A DNA stretch of 64,000 bases, from NCBI GenBank assembly GCA_015067145.1, contig SVNA01000005.1, positions 23,174-87,173 of the forward strand. The letters run 5' to 3'. The DNA comes from Oscillospiraceae bacterium (GTDB taxonomy: Bacteria; Bacillota; Clostridia; Oscillospirales; Ruminococcaceae). Below are positions 8,165-17,274 of this stretch, piece by piece (position 1 is the stretch's first letter; each line of letters begins with the position of its first letter). Under the pieces are notes generated by a model, which saw only the letters and a program-made list of their open reading frames with translations, was not told where the DNA came from and ran no database searches. Position numbers and translations under genes: made by a program.

Positions 8165-9262
8165 TTATTCGATAGGTGTGCTGCTGGTTATACCGCAGCT
8201 TTCAAGATAAGCTTTGAAGCCCTCTGTCATGCTTACGGTGCCGTCCTCTGTGACAAGGATACATTCAGCGTCGGGGATTTTGTTCATAAAGTCGATTGCT
8301 TCCTGTGGTTCCAGCATAAATATTGCAGTGGAAAGTGCGTCTGCAACACCGGAATCCTCACACAGAACAGTTACACCGTCGTAGGTGTTCTTTGGAAAAA
8401 GGGTTACAGGGTCGATAAGATGGTGATATCTGTTTTCCTTGTAAACAAAGAAACGCTGATATCCGCCGCTGCAAACCAGACTCTGGTTGCCGTAAAGGAA
8501 CGCAAGGTCAAGGTTGCCGCCCACCATCTGATAGTTGTCGTCCACAACAGGATTCTGTATGCCGATGCCCCAGCGGGTTCTGCCGTCCTGCGGACTGCCG
8601 TTCACCTTTACGTTGCCCCCTGCGGAGATGGCAAAGTTCTGATATGTTTCGCTCAGTTCGTCGCAGATAAGCTCGGTTGCATAGCCTTTTGCCACAGCAC
8701 CAAGGTCCAGGGAACATTCAGGGTCTGTGATGTATACTGTCATGTTTGCTTCGTCCAGAACGATATTGTCGATGGAGGTATGTGCGTTTGCTGCTTCCAG
8801 CTGTGCCATATCAGGCAGGTAAGGTTCATTGAACTCGGCGTAGCTGCGTACATCGTGCCAGATTTTAAGCACGCTGCCCATGGCGACATTTACCTTTCCG
8901 TCTGTCTTTTTGTGCCAGTCGATACTGAACTTCACAAGGTCAAACAGCTCCTTTTCCACCAGTACAGGTGCGATGCCCGCATTGTCGTTGATGGTTTTGG
9001 CATTTACCATATCAGGGTAGCTGTTGTATATGTCGAACAGCTTGTGGTAATAGCTGTATCTGTCCTGGGCGGTTTTCATAAAAGCATCGTACTGTGCATC
9101 GTTTTCGTGGTAGGAAACGATGGAGATTATTGTGTCAAAGCTGTCCCAGATTGTGCCGTTATATTTCTGATATTTAGGTTTGGAACTGCATCCTGAAAAA
9201 AGTGATAATGTAAGCACAACAGCCAGCGCAAGGGTGAGTATGCGTTTTGTGTTATGTTTCAT
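8165..9262 (-). CDS. apbE: FAD:protein FMN transferase, ApbE-family lipoprotein
   Basis: A 365-aa lipoprotein: signal peptide with lipobox LFSGC (Cys25), so it is anchored outside the membrane. ApbE attaches FMN to Thr/Ser of flavoproteins such as Rnf/Nqr subunits. Conserved parts are visible: the TDGKVNVAMG region, the DLGAVAKGYA stretch that binds FAD, SAGGNV, the HLIDPVTLFP metal/flavin loop and VADALSTAIFML. Length matches the family. No Rnf or other flavoprotein target is in the window. trmB lies 1 nt upstream, so the pair is translationally linked. Confidence 0.94.
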   Translation of the reverse strand: MKHNTKRILTLALAVVLTLSLFSGCSSKPKYQKYNGTIWDSFDTIISIVSYHENDAQYDAFMKTAQDRYSYYHKLFDIYNSYPDMVNAKTINDNAGIAPVLVEKELFDLVKFSIDWHKKTDGKVNVAMGSVLKIWHDVRSYAEFNEPYLPDMAQLEAANAHTSIDNIVLDEANMTVYITDPECSLDLGAVAKGYATELICDELSETYQNFAISAGGNVKVNGSPQDGRTRWGIGIQNPVVDDNYQMVGGNLDLAFLYGNQSLVCSGGYQRFFVYKENRYHHLIDPVTLFPKNTYDGVTVLCEDSGVADALSTAIFMLEPQEAIDFMNKIPDAECILVTEDGTVSMTEGFKAYLESCGITSSTPIE

Positions 9263-9263
9263 T

Positions 9264-9929
9264 TTATTCCTCCGTGTAAGTGGCGATAAGCCCTTTTATT
9301 TTTATGCCCTCGTCCATAAACATCTTTTCGTGTTCAGTGATAATATTGTCAGGCAGGCTGTTTTCTGTCATATCGTATGTTATGAAGTCAAGACGGAAAC
9401 CGCATTCCTTAAAATAGTCCAGGCTTTCGGTGAAAAGCTCGTCATCGTCTGTCTTAAAGAAAATCTGGCCGCCTTTTTTAAGGAACTTCTTATAGTTTGT
9501 CAGCTGCTTTGTGTGGGTGAGACGGCGTTTTTTGTGCCGGTCCTTTGGCCACGGATTGCAGAAGTTGATGTATATGCGGCTGAAGATATCTTCCTCGCTG
9601 ATGATAAGGGCGATACGCTCGATATCAAAGGTGCACATAAGGATGTTGGTTGTTGTGCGGTTTGCCATCATATATTCGTGCTGTACATTGCGGTTGGCAT
9701 AGCCCAGCATATCGCTTTTGATGTCGATTGCAAGATAGTTGATGTCAGGATTTTTAACCGCTTTTTTTGCAATGAATGTGCCGCGTCCGCAGCCCAGTTC
9801 AAGATGCATCTCCTGCTGTGGATTTGCAAAGGCGTCCTTCCATTTTCCGTAGCATTCGTGAGGATTGCGGATATATATGCTGCTGGCGTCCAGCTCCGGC
9901 TGTGCCCATGGTTTGTGACGTATTCTCAT
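9264..9929 (-). CDS. trmB: tRNA (guanine-N7-)-methyltransferase
   Basis: A 221-aa SAM-dependent enzyme forming m7G46 in tRNA. It has the SAM-binding LELGCGRGTFI motif (near residue 45), the NYLAIDIKSDM strand carrying the acidic SAM contact, and the INFCNPWPKDRHKKRRL signature of TrmB (usual form NFSDPWPKxRHxKRR, so FC replaces SD here). It lies 3 nt after the flippase gene and 1 nt before apbE. Assignment is secure from the signature. Confidence 0.95.
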   Translation of the reverse strand: MRIRHKPWAQPELDASSIYIRNPHECYGKWKDAFANPQQEMHLELGCGRGTFIAKKAVKNPDINYLAIDIKSDMLGYANRNVQHEYMMANRTTTNILMCTFDIERIALIISEEDIFSRIYINFCNPWPKDRHKKRRLTHTKQLTNYKKFLKKGGQIFFKTDDDELFTESLDYFKECGFRLDFITYDMTENSLPDNIITEHEKMFMDEGIKIKGLIATYTEE

Positions 9930-9932
9930 AGA

Positions 9933-11348
9933 TTAAGCTTTGCCTCTCTTTCTTTTCATCAGCCCTTTCAGCAGCTGCTTTGCAAATACCAGCAGCGGCT
10001 TTACGCTGAGAATGATGATTACAACTGTTATAACTACACAGTATACAGCCCAGTGCTGAATGTTTTTCAGCATAATGACTGTCATAGCCCCCATAAGTGC
10101 TGTGTTGAGCAGCATGTGGACAGGGGAGATGTTGATGTTGATGAATTTTCTTGTGTTGACTGCCCTGAGACCGAACACCACAACATAGCTGGCAAGGGTT
10201 GCAAGGGCTGCACCCTGTGCACCAAGTTTCGGGATAAGAATAAGGTTCAGTGCAATGTTTGTAACGGCACCCGCCATCATTGTGGCAAGGTTAAGGCCGC
10301 CGCGTTTTTCCACCATATAGATGCTGGTCATAAAGGTGGAGAAGCAGGCGAAGATGGTTGCCATAATCAGCACAGGCACAAAGGTCCAGGCTTCAAAGTA
10401 GGCTTCGTCTGCAAGGAGGGAGATAAGGGGTTTGCACAGCAGGATAATGCCTGCACCGCCGATAAATACAATGCTCTGGTATGCCTTGAAAACGTTGGTG
10501 AAGAAACGGCTGGTGTGTTTTTCGCCGCTTTCCTTTACTGCGGAAATCTGCCATGCTTCCAGGAAGATTGTGGCAAACACATTGATGATACTTGGCAGCT
10601 TGTAGCTGATATCGTAGATGCCGTTTACAGTGTCGCCGCAGAAATATGCAACAAGATAGCGGTCACTTACGTTGGTTATCCACCATGCAATGCTGGCAGG
10701 GATTAACGGCAGGCAGTAACGCAGCATCTCCTTGGCGATTTCTTTGTCCAGTTTGGAGATGTCAAAGTATCTCCATGCGGAGGAAATAACACTGAGGAAA
10801 ACAACGCTTAAAAAGTCTGCACCGATGATGGCGGCAATATAGCCCATGGCACCCCAGCGGAACTTTAGCAGAAATACGCACACAAGAACAAGGGTGTTTA
10901 CTGTGGCAAGGATGCCGTCAAAGGCGTAAAGCTTTGTGTAGGTCTTTGCACGGACAAACTGCTGTACAAGGGTGCGGCTGCAGCTCATCAGCAGATAGAG
11001 ATACAGCATCCAGATGTATTTGTGTATAAATTCCACACGGTTTAAAAGTGGGAACAGGGCGATAAGGATAAGATAGCCTGCACCCAATGTGAACACCCCT
11101 GTGGTGAACACTGTACGCTTGGAATATTTGTCATCAAGACCAAAACGGATGATACTGTTGGAGATGCCAAGGCTTACCAGAGGGATAAGCAGGTTGGCGG
11201 TCTGCATCATCAGGCTCACGTCGCTGTTTTCGGCAGGAGAGAGCACTGCGGTGTAGATTGGCATAAGCAGGAACACCAGAAACTTGCTGCTGAAACTGCT
11301 TATAAAAAACAGCACCGTATTGGAAAACAAAAATTTGTATCGGTTCAT
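9933..11348 (-). CDS. Polysaccharide flippase (MATE/MOP superfamily, Wzx-like)
   Basis: A 471-aa integral membrane protein with about twelve to fourteen hydrophobic segments and an N-terminal FLFSNTVLFFISSFSSKFLVFLL-type start typical of Wzx/RfbX exporters. It should move lipid-linked glycan units across the membrane. The divergent gene at 11582 is a glycosyltransferase, and more glycan genes follow, supporting a surface-polysaccharide role. It is the first gene of the minus-strand block flippase-trmB-apbE-hypothetical. Confidence 0.88.
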   Translation of the reverse strand: MNRYKFLFSNTVLFFISSFSSKFLVFLLMPIYTAVLSPAENSDVSLMMQTANLLIPLVSLGISNSIIRFGLDDKYSKRTVFTTGVFTLGAGYLILIALFPLLNRVEFIHKYIWMLYLYLLMSCSRTLVQQFVRAKTYTKLYAFDGILATVNTLVLVCVFLLKFRWGAMGYIAAIIGADFLSVVFLSVISSAWRYFDISKLDKEIAKEMLRYCLPLIPASIAWWITNVSDRYLVAYFCGDTVNGIYDISYKLPSIINVFATIFLEAWQISAVKESGEKHTSRFFTNVFKAYQSIVFIGGAGIILLCKPLISLLADEAYFEAWTFVPVLIMATIFACFSTFMTSIYMVEKRGGLNLATMMAGAVTNIALNLILIPKLGAQGAALATLASYVVVFGLRAVNTRKFININISPVHMLLNTALMGAMTVIMLKNIQHWAVYCVVITVVIIILSVKPLLVFAKQLLKGLMKRKRGKA

Positions 11349-11581
11349 TTAAACTGTCCTTATAACAATAATAAAAATAAGATACTTTATTACATACTAT
11401 AACTAATATATCATATCATACAAAATTATATTTTGCAATTTGCAAAAAGGTGAAAATTATCGCATATAAAAGCAAAATCATCGTTTTTATCAGAAAAGTT
11501 GCAACAAATTACAGGATATGGTAAACTGTTATGATAGAAAGATATGTATTTTTATTAAAAATTCCCTGCAAGGAGAATTGT

Positions 11582-12574
11582 ATGAAAGCAAGTATTATTA
11601 TCCCGAACCTCAACGGAGAAGGCTGGATTGAAGACTCCATCCGCAGCTGTATAAACCAGCAGTTTAACGGCGAATACGAAATTATTGTTATCGACAACGG
11701 AAGCAAGGATAATTCCGTGGAGATTATAAAGAGATGTGCAGAGGACTTTGAAAATTTTGTGCTTATCTGCAACGATACCAATACAGGCTTTGACCATGCG
11801 GTAAACCAGGGTATCGAGGCTTCCAAGGCGGAATATGCGGTTATGTTCAACAACGATGCCTTTGCGGAACCTGACTGGCTGCAGACACTTGTGGACACTG
11901 CCGACAGCGATGAAAAAATCTTCTCTGTGGGCGGGCTGATGGTGCAGCATTTTAACCGTCATCTTGCGGACGACGCCAGCGACTATGTGCCGCTGTTCGG
12001 CTGGACCTGCAAACGCGGCGACGGACTGAGAAAAGAAAGATATAACAAAACGGAACGAGTATTCTCCAACTGCGGCGGTGCGGCACTTTACCGCAGAAGC
12101 ATATTGGACGAAATCGGCTGGTTTGACGAAGCGTTTTTTGCCTACGGCGAAGACGTGGACCTTGGCTGGCGTGGCAACAATGCGGGGTACAAAAATATCT
12201 ACAATCCAAAGGCTGTCTGCTACCACATCTGCAGTGCAACCACTGGGGGAAGATACAACGACTTCAAGGCGGAAAAAAGCGGCCAGAATACCATTCTGCT
12301 GCTGTACAAAAATCAGCCGCTGCTTATGCTTATACTCAACTTTCCTTTCCAGCTTATCGGCTATCTGCCAAAGGTGGCTATGTACTATGCCCGCGGTTTT
12401 GGCAAGCCTTTTATGAAAGGTACATTCAAAGGGATAAAAATGTGCAGAGAGGTGGAAAAATACCCGTTTAAACTGAAAAATCTGGGCAGCTATCTCTGGG
12501 CGGAATGGACAATGTTCAAACACTGCTTTACATATGTAAACTACCGTGTGAGAAGATTTTTTGGCTGGATATAA
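11582..12574 (+). CDS. Family 2 glycosyltransferase (rhamnosyltransferase-like)
   Basis: A 330-aa GT-A fold enzyme. The start at 11582 is chosen because CAAGGAG lies 6-12 nt upstream and the protein then begins MKASIIIPNLNGEGWI, as GT2 enzymes do; an in-frame ATG at 11531 has no ribosome site. The nucleotide-binding IVIDNGSKDNSVEII, the FNNDAF (DXD-type) motif and the GWFDEAFFAYGEDVDLGWR acceptor region are present, with a C-terminal amphipathic tail. It should add a sugar to a surface glycan. Terminator follows directly. Confidence 0.9.
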   Translation: MKASIIIPNLNGEGWIEDSIRSCINQQFNGEYEIIVIDNGSKDNSVEIIKRCAEDFENFVLICNDTNTGFDHAVNQGIEASKAEYAVMFNNDAFAEPDWLQTLVDTADSDEKIFSVGGLMVQHFNRHLADDASDYVPLFGWTCKRGDGLRKERYNKTERVFSNCGGAALYRRSILDEIGWFDEAFFAYGEDVDLGWRGNNAGYKNIYNPKAVCYHICSATTGGRYNDFKAEKSGQNTILLLYKNQPLLMLILNFPFQLIGYLPKVAMYYARGFGKPFMKGTFKGIKMCREVEKYPFKLKNLGSYLWAEWTMFKHCFTYVNYRVRRFFGWI

Positions 12575-12613
12575 CAAAGCTGAACCGGATAATTGCAATA
12601 ATTCAGATGATAG

Positions 12614-12648
12614 AATAAGCTATGTGCATTGCACATAGCTTATTTTTG
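12614..12648 (+). terminator. Terminator after the GT2 gene
   Basis: Perfect 14-bp stem AATAAGCTATGTGC/GCACATAGCTTATT with a 3-nt loop and a TTTTT tail (12614-12647). It isolates the recombinase gene from the glycosyltransferase. Confidence 0.8.
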
Positions 12649-12665
12649 TGAAAAGGAGAATATAA

Positions 12666-13301
12666 ATGGGTAAAAAATACGGTTATGTTCGTGTCAGCAC
12701 CAGAGAGCAGTGTGAAGACAGGCAGTTGAATGCCATGGCAGAACTTGGAATTGAAAAAAACAATGTATATATTGATAAACAATCCGGCAAGGATTTTAAA
12801 CGCCCGCAGTATCAGAAACTTCTGCGTAAATTAAAGGAAAATGATGTTTTGTTTATAAAAAGCATTGACCGCATGGGGAGAAATTATGAGGAAATTATTG
12901 ACCAGTGGAGGATAATAACAAAGGAAATCAAAGCAGATGTTGTTGTGCTGGATATGCCGCTGCTGGATACAAGGAATAAAAGCAACGGACTTACGGGAAA
13001 GTTTGTTGCAGATATGGTGTTACAGATATTGTCCTATGTGGCACAGACAGAAAGAGAATTTATCAGGCAAAGACAGAGAGAGGGGATAGAGGCGGCCAAA
13101 GCAAGGGGCGTTAAATTTGGAGCAAGGCAGAAACCGTTGCCGGAAGAATTTTCAGCTATTAAAAAGAGATGTGAAAACGGAGAAATTTCTCTGCGTGAGG
13201 GTGCACGAATACTGAAAATGTCCTATTCAAGTTTTTACAGACACTACAATATGCAGCAGGCTGCTTCGGAAAGTAGACTTTTATGGATACATGTGTTATA
13301 G
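12666..13301 (+). CDS. Serine recombinase (resolvase/invertase family)
   Basis: A 211-aa small serine recombinase. The catalytic Ser11 lies in YGYVRVSTREQ; the Arg cluster is present (KSIDRMGRN, QTEREFIRQRQREG) and the C-terminal ~45 residues form the HTH (ISLREGARILKMSYSSFYRH). Length equals Tn3 resolvases and Pin/Hin invertases. It sits alone between two glycan genes with its own ribosome site (AAAAGGAG). No paired inverted repeats bounding a promoter were found by eye, so whether it is an invertase for the locus or a relic of a transposon is open. Confidence 0.9.
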   Translation: MGKKYGYVRVSTREQCEDRQLNAMAELGIEKNNVYIDKQSGKDFKRPQYQKLLRKLKENDVLFIKSIDRMGRNYEEIIDQWRIITKEIKADVVVLDMPLLDTRNKSNGLTGKFVADMVLQILSYVAQTEREFIRQRQREGIEAAKARGVKFGARQKPLPEEFSAIKKRCENGEISLREGARILKMSYSSFYRHYNMQQAASESRLLWIHVL

Positions 13302-13437
13302 TTAAAAATAAACATATAAAAGATATAATTGCCGATGTAAATGCAGACGGAATGTTTGTTTATACATACATTTGCAAATTCATGTCTGATTATAAAAGTC
13401 TGGTTTTTAAATCACGGATAAAGTTTTGGAGACTGTT

Positions 13438-14445
13438 ATGGAAAAGAAAAAGATAAAGATAAATTATCTCGGATTCTGGAAAGATCTGGACAAAGAGAAC
13501 AATTTTTTCACCAACATACTCAAGGAAAGATATGATGTGGAAATATCAGACAGGCCCGATTTTCTCTTTGTGTCACTGTTCTGCAAACCTTTTGAGTATA
13601 TGAAGTACGACTGTGTGCGTATTCTTTATACAGGGGAACCTTTTTCTCCCGACTTCAATGTGTTTGACTACGCCATAGCATTTGACAAAATTGATTTTGG
13701 GGACAGATACTACAGGTATCCTTATGCCCTGCTGGAACTGGAAAGAGCAAAAACAGTTAAGGCAATGACAAGGGAAGAAGCGGAGAAAGCTCTGGCGGAG
13801 AAAAAGTACTTTGCAAACTTTATCTACAGCCATCATTCCGCCCACGGTGAAAGGGAGAAGATGCTGGAAGTTATGTCTGCCTACAAGCGTGTGGAATGTA
13901 TCGGTTCTTTCAGAAACAATATGGAAGACGGCAGAACAGTAAAACGTTTTGACGGCAAAATAGAATTTCTCAGACAGTGTAAATTTACAATAGCAGGGGA
14001 AAGCATAGGCCTTCCGGGCTTTAACACCGAAAAAATTGTAAATGCTTTTGAGGGAAATACTGTTCCGCTGTATTTCGGTGACCCTGAGATATGCGAGGAG
14101 TTCAACAGCAAGGCGTTTATAAATGTAAGCGACTACGAGAGCATAGAAAAAGCGGTGGAAAAGGTTGTTGAAATTGACAATGACGACGAAGCATATATCG
14201 CTATGCTTATGGAGCCTAAATATATCAGTGATACATACGTTGATGATATGTATAACGGTATGAAGGAGTTCCTTTTCAATATCTTTGACCAGGAAACTGA
14301 AAAAGCATACCGCCGCTGCAGATATTATATTGCCAAAACACACTGCGACAGAATGGCAGAGTATGCAAAGATAAGACAGAGCGGCTGGTACAGATTTATT
14401 TACGGCTGGCTGGCACCTAAGGTTGTAAAACTGCTGGGAAGATAG
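13438..14445 (+). CDS. GT10 family alpha-1,3/4-fucosyltransferase-like protein
   Basis: A 335-aa protein resembling GT10 fucosyltransferases. The signature region is visible: KRFDGKIEFLRQCKFTIAGE, then the ESIGLPGFNTEKIVNAFEGNTVPLYFGDP stretch, where the E-K-I-x-x-A-F motif binds GDP-fucose. It should transfer fucose to a surface glycan in the cytoplasm before export. A TTG 12 nt upstream is in frame, but GGAGA lies 5 nt before the ATG used. It is the likely last step of a small glycan set with the GT2 and flippase. The family call is strong; the acceptor is unknown. Confidence 0.87.
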   Translation: MEKKKIKINYLGFWKDLDKENNFFTNILKERYDVEISDRPDFLFVSLFCKPFEYMKYDCVRILYTGEPFSPDFNVFDYAIAFDKIDFGDRYYRYPYALLELERAKTVKAMTREEAEKALAEKKYFANFIYSHHSAHGEREKMLEVMSAYKRVECIGSFRNNMEDGRTVKRFDGKIEFLRQCKFTIAGESIGLPGFNTEKIVNAFEGNTVPLYFGDPEICEEFNSKAFINVSDYESIEKAVEKVVEIDNDDEAYIAMLMEPKYISDTYVDDMYNGMKEFLFNIFDQETEKAYRRCRYYIAKTHCDRMAEYAKIRQSGWYRFIYGWLAPKVVKLLGR

Positions 14446-14502
14446 GCAGAGAGCTTTTGAGGTGCTGTATGCAGCTGCTGCAAAACCGATAAAGGAAAGA
14501 TA

Positions 14503-14536
14503 AAAAAGTGAGTATCGTGGGATACTCACTTTTTGT
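14503..14536. terminator. Bidirectional terminator
   Basis: Stem AAAAAGTGAGTATC/GATACTCACTTTTT with GTGG loop (14503-14534). It serves the fucosyltransferase gene on the plus strand and the convergent lipoprotein gene on the minus strand. Confidence 0.85.
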
Positions 14537-14544
14537 ATATCTGA

Positions 14545-15120
14545 TTAACCGATTACAGTTTTCTGAATTTCTTTAAGGTCGCTGGCTATAAAGCGAGTGG
14601 TTGTTTCGGTTTCGCCCCAGAAATAGCCATCGCTACTGCCTTCGTGGAGGATACCGGAGCAAAGGAAGCTGAGAGCAATATCTTCTTCTGTTTCCAGTAC
14701 AAAGTCAAATTCTGCCAGCTGTGCATCACAACTGATAGTGTCGTAAACTGTGCCTGTTTTGTTGTCCACGATAAACAGGATAACATCGTTGCTCATAACT
14801 TCGCCGTTGGAAGCGGTCCATGCAATACCTGCTTTTACATTGCAGAGTACATAGTCTACAGCAAATCCTTCAACATCGTCACATTTAAGTGTATATGCCG
14901 CAACAAACTGAGGAAGTGCAGGTTTTTCTCCGAAGGTTTCTTCGTAGAGAGCAATACCGTTTGTATAGGTTTCGCTTTCGAAGAATTTTTTGGATGCATC
15001 GATAACAGCCTGTTTTTCGCTGTCGCTTGCCGCTGTTTTTTCGATTGTCGGTTCGCCGCCGCAGGCAGCAAGGGAAAGACAGAGTGCAGCTGCCATTAAT
15101 ATGGATATAAATTTTTTCAT
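14545..15120 (-). CDS. Hypothetical lipoprotein
   Basis: A 191-aa predicted lipoprotein: signal peptide MKKFISILMAAALCLSLAAC with the lipobox Cys at residue 20, then an acidic linker and a domain of ~160 residues. The start at 15120 is preferred to 15141 because AAAGG lies just before it and the signal peptide then starts normally. I do not recognise the soluble domain. It should sit on the outer face of the membrane. Monocistronic. Confidence 0.78.
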   Translation of the reverse strand: MKKFISILMAAALCLSLAACGGEPTIEKTAASDSEKQAVIDASKKFFESETYTNGIALYEETFGEKPALPQFVAAYTLKCDDVEGFAVDYVLCNVKAGIAWTASNGEVMSNDVILFIVDNKTGTVYDTISCDAQLAEFDFVLETEEDIALSFLCSGILHEGSSDGYFWGETETTTRFIASDLKEIQKTVIG

Positions 15121-15189
15121 AGTTTTACCTTTCTGTGCCAATAAGATATATGTTTATTTTATAGGTCTTTCCAAAAACTGTCAATGTAT

Positions 15190-15229
15190 GGGTCAAAGAA
15201 AAATACCGCCGAAGGATATCGGCGGTACC
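15190..15229 (-). terminator. Terminator of the hemolysin III gene
   Basis: Stem TACCGCCGA/TCGGCGGTA around a 6-nt loop (15206-15229); on the minus strand it is followed by ATTTTTCTTT. It lies ~50 nt beyond the stop of the minus-strand gene at 15278. Confidence 0.7.
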
Positions 15230-15277
15230 AAGGAAAAAAAGAAATGAAATGGTTAAACCATAGGGTTTTGTCGGGTA

Positions 15278-15934
15278 TCAGTAGCTCATGGGCAGCACAT
15301 AGATTGCAACACACAGATAGTGCAGCAAGGTGCCTGTAAATACAAACAGATGCCATATACTGTGCATATATTTATATTTGAGTTTGTAGAAGACGATGCC
15401 TCCTGTGTAGGCAAGGCCACCGGCCAGCAGCAGCCAGAAGGCAGGGCCGTGGAGTGCGGCAACAATGTCTTTTATGGCAAAAATAATTGCCCAGCCCATA
15501 ATAACATAAAGCACAAGACCAAGTTTTTCGGTTTTTTCAAGGCTTACGGCGTTCATCACTATACCTGCAAGGGCACACACCCAAACTGTAACAGCCACCC
15601 ACACACCCTTTGGATTGCCACGCAATGCCAGCAGGCAGAAAGGTGTGTATGTGCCTGCGATAAGGATAAAGATGGAGGTATGGTCAAATATACGGAAAAC
15701 CTTTTTCACCTTTTCAAAGGGAAAGGCATGGTACAAAGTGGACATGGTGTAGAGGATAACCATGGATATGCCGTACACAACACAGGACAAAACGGAGGTT
15801 AAATCTCCAAAACAGGCAGCAAGGGTTACAAGCACGCTGGCACCGATAACCGAAAACAAAGCACCTACACCGTGGCTTACACTGTTGAAAACTTCTTCCC
15901 CCACTGTGTATCTTTTTATTGGTTTCTGGGACAT
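15278..15934 (-). CDS. Hemolysin III / PAQR (YqfA) family membrane protein
   Basis: A 218-aa protein with seven hydrophobic segments. It has the family motifs: NSVSHGVGALFSV near the N-terminus (first His), STLYHAFPFEKVKKVFRIFDHTSIFILIAGTYTPF in the middle, and HLFVFTGTLLHYLCV at the C-terminus; these His/Asp residues form the metal site of PAQR proteins. The ATG at 15934 (GAAAGAAG before it) is preferred to a TTG two codons earlier. Function is unclear for bacterial members despite the 'hemolysin' name. Confidence 0.93.
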   Translation of the reverse strand: MSQKPIKRYTVGEEVFNSVSHGVGALFSVIGASVLVTLAACFGDLTSVLSCVVYGISMVILYTMSTLYHAFPFEKVKKVFRIFDHTSIFILIAGTYTPFCLLALRGNPKGVWVAVTVWVCALAGIVMNAVSLEKTEKLGLVLYVIMGWAIIFAIKDIVAALHGPAFWLLLAGGLAYTGGIVFYKLKYKYMHSIWHLFVFTGTLLHYLCVAIYVLPMSY

Positions 15935-16177
15935 AATCAAACTTCTTTCTGCATATAGTTTTTAAAACTATATTATAAGGTTATAATTATAATATACCTG
16001 AAATGGAAATAAAGCAATAGCAAAAATGTGAAAATTTTGCTTTTTTGTGCGGTATATGTTAGAATACGGCTGACAGATGTTTCTGTATATATTATTGACG
16101 GTTTTGCCAGGGTAAAACCGCATATATTTCTGTATAAAATATTAAAATACCAATTTGTGACAAAAAGGAGAATTTTT

Positions 16178-16393
16178 GTGGATAAAAGAATTGAGAGAAT
16201 AAACTTCCTTGCAAAAAAATCCAGGGAAGAAGGCCTTACAGAAGCTGAAAAGGCAGAACAGCAGAAGCTGCGTCAGGAATATCTGGCAGATTTCCGCAAA
16301 AGCTTCCGCCGCCAGCTTGAAAACACCGACATCAAATACGAGGACGGCGAGACAATCCCTCTTACAGAGTTTAAAAAGGGAAAAATGCAGTAA
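16178..16393 (+). CDS. DUF896 family small cytosolic protein (YnzC-like)
   Basis: A 71-aa protein beginning at GTG with AAAAAGGAG 8 nt upstream. It shows the family pattern RIERINFLAKKSREEGLTE, then EQQKLRQEYLADFRKSFRRQL, then LENTDIK. YnzC of Bacillus subtilis is in this family; function is unknown. The ORF is open upstream to 16028, but that stretch is not conserved and has no ribosome site. A weak stem-loop (CCCTG/CAGGG) with GTTTTTT follows at 16436-16457. Confidence 0.85.
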   Translation: MDKRIERINFLAKKSREEGLTEAEKAEQQKLRQEYLADFRKSFRRQLENTDIKYEDGETIPLTEFKKGKMQ

Positions 16394-16744
16394 TTGTTTG
16401 CGGTACTGCCATAATGTGAAAGGTAAAGCGGAACACCCTGAAATCAGGGGGTTTTTTGTTTGAAATGATTAGTTGTTAATTTTTTAATGATTTGTTAACA
16501 GATTGGGATAATCGTTTTAAATTTCTTAATAACTGTTTAACAACCATTACACAAATAGATGTTAAGATATAATCACAATAACAAAGTAAGAATTAAAAAC
16601 ATAACAATTTTTCTCTCCTCTTAATAAAATATACTTTCCCTGCAAAAACGCTCTTGTGCAAAGAGCGTTTTTGCTTTTGTTGCGAAAAATATAAAATAGT
16701 GATAAAATATAAAGACTGAATATATTTCCGAAAGGATTTTTTAT
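16394..16744. other. Gene-free AT-rich stretch with two stem-loops
   Basis: 351 bp without a credible gene. It holds the weak stem-loop after the DUF896 gene (16436-16457), a markedly AT-rich run (16460-16640), a strong stem-loop at 16642-16674, and the upstream region of the ArsR gene, with a possible -10 (GATAAAAT) near 16700. Nothing else was seen. Confidence 0.6.
16642..16679 (+). terminator. Stand-alone terminator-like hairpin
   Basis: 14-bp perfect stem GCAAAAACGCTCTT/AAGAGCGTTTTTGC (16642-16655 with 16661-16674), 5-nt loop, then TTTTGTT. No gene ends just before it (the DUF896 stop is 249 nt upstream), so it may end an unrecognised short transcript or act as insulation before arsR. 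Confidence 0.6.
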
Positions 16745-17110
16745 ATGAAAAACAACAAAAGCTGCTCCTGCTGCGAAAAGCATCACAGCACTGTGGTAAA
16801 AGCCATGGAAAATATGCCTGCAGACAGTCGGATTGATGCTCTCAGTGCTTTTTTTAAAATGATGGGAGACCCCACAAGGATAAAGATGATGTATCTTATG
16901 TCCCGGGGTGAGGTGTGTGTGCAGGATATTGCCTCTGCCCTTGGGATGACAAAATCTGCAATCAGCCATCAGCTCAGCGGTCTTAAAGCCAGCGGAATTG
17001 TAAAAAGCCGGCGTGACGGCAAAAATGTGTTTTATTCCATTGATGATGACCATGTGCAGGCGGTGCTGAGCCTTGCCATGACGCATATACAGCACAGGCA
17101 TACAGACTGA
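16745..17110 (+). CDS. ArsR/SmtB family Zn-responsive repressor (CzrA-like)
   Basis: A 121-aa winged-helix repressor. Residues ~75-95 form the recognition helix (GMTKSAISHQLSGLKASG). The C-terminus carries Asp-x-His-x10-His-x2-His (DDH...THIQH), the alpha-5 zinc site of CzrA and SmtB, so zinc (or cobalt) is the likely signal. An N-terminal CSCC plus HH could add a second metal site. It is followed by the operator-bearing promoter of the HMA protein and P-type ATPase, which it presumably represses until metal binds. Confidence 0.9.
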   Translation: MKNNKSCSCCEKHHSTVVKAMENMPADSRIDALSAFFKMMGDPTRIKMMYLMSRGEVCVQDIASALGMTKSAISHQLSGLKASGIVKSRRDGKNVFYSIDDDHVQAVLSLAMTHIQHRHTD

Positions 17111-17214
17111 TAATAATGATTGGTACAGATACCCTGATGCCCGTCGGGGTATTTTGTTTTATATAATGCACAAAAAGATTTTTGATTTTTCTACGGCGAA
17201 ATTGCCATCGGCTA

Positions 17215-17274
17215 TTGACAGTTGAACGGTTGTTCAACTATAATATATTTAGAACGGTTGAATGAGTGCTCAAC
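17215..17274 (+). promoter_or_regulatory. Zn-efflux promoter with two ArsR/SmtB operators
   Basis: TTGACA (17215-17220) and TATAAT (17239-17244) are 18 bp apart. The spacer is filled exactly by an 18-bp palindrome, GTTGAACGGTTGTTCAAC. A second copy, GTTGAATGAGTGCTCAAC (17257-17274), lies over the start region. Both fit TGAA-N6-TTCA, the 12-2-12 operator of SmtB/CzrA proteins (the second has one mismatch). A repressor on these sites would block polymerase, giving metal-induced expression of the two downstream genes. Confidence 0.85.

Noticed and set aside
9180..10706. A 508-aa open frame on the plus strand
   Set aside because: It is antisense to apbE, trmB and the flippase, rich in Cys/His/Phe with no domain, and has no ribosome site. 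Codon bias of the real genes keeps the antisense frame open.
16028..16177. Upstream extension of the DUF896 gene
   Set aside because: Open by chance; no ribosome site, and family members start at the GTG at 16178.
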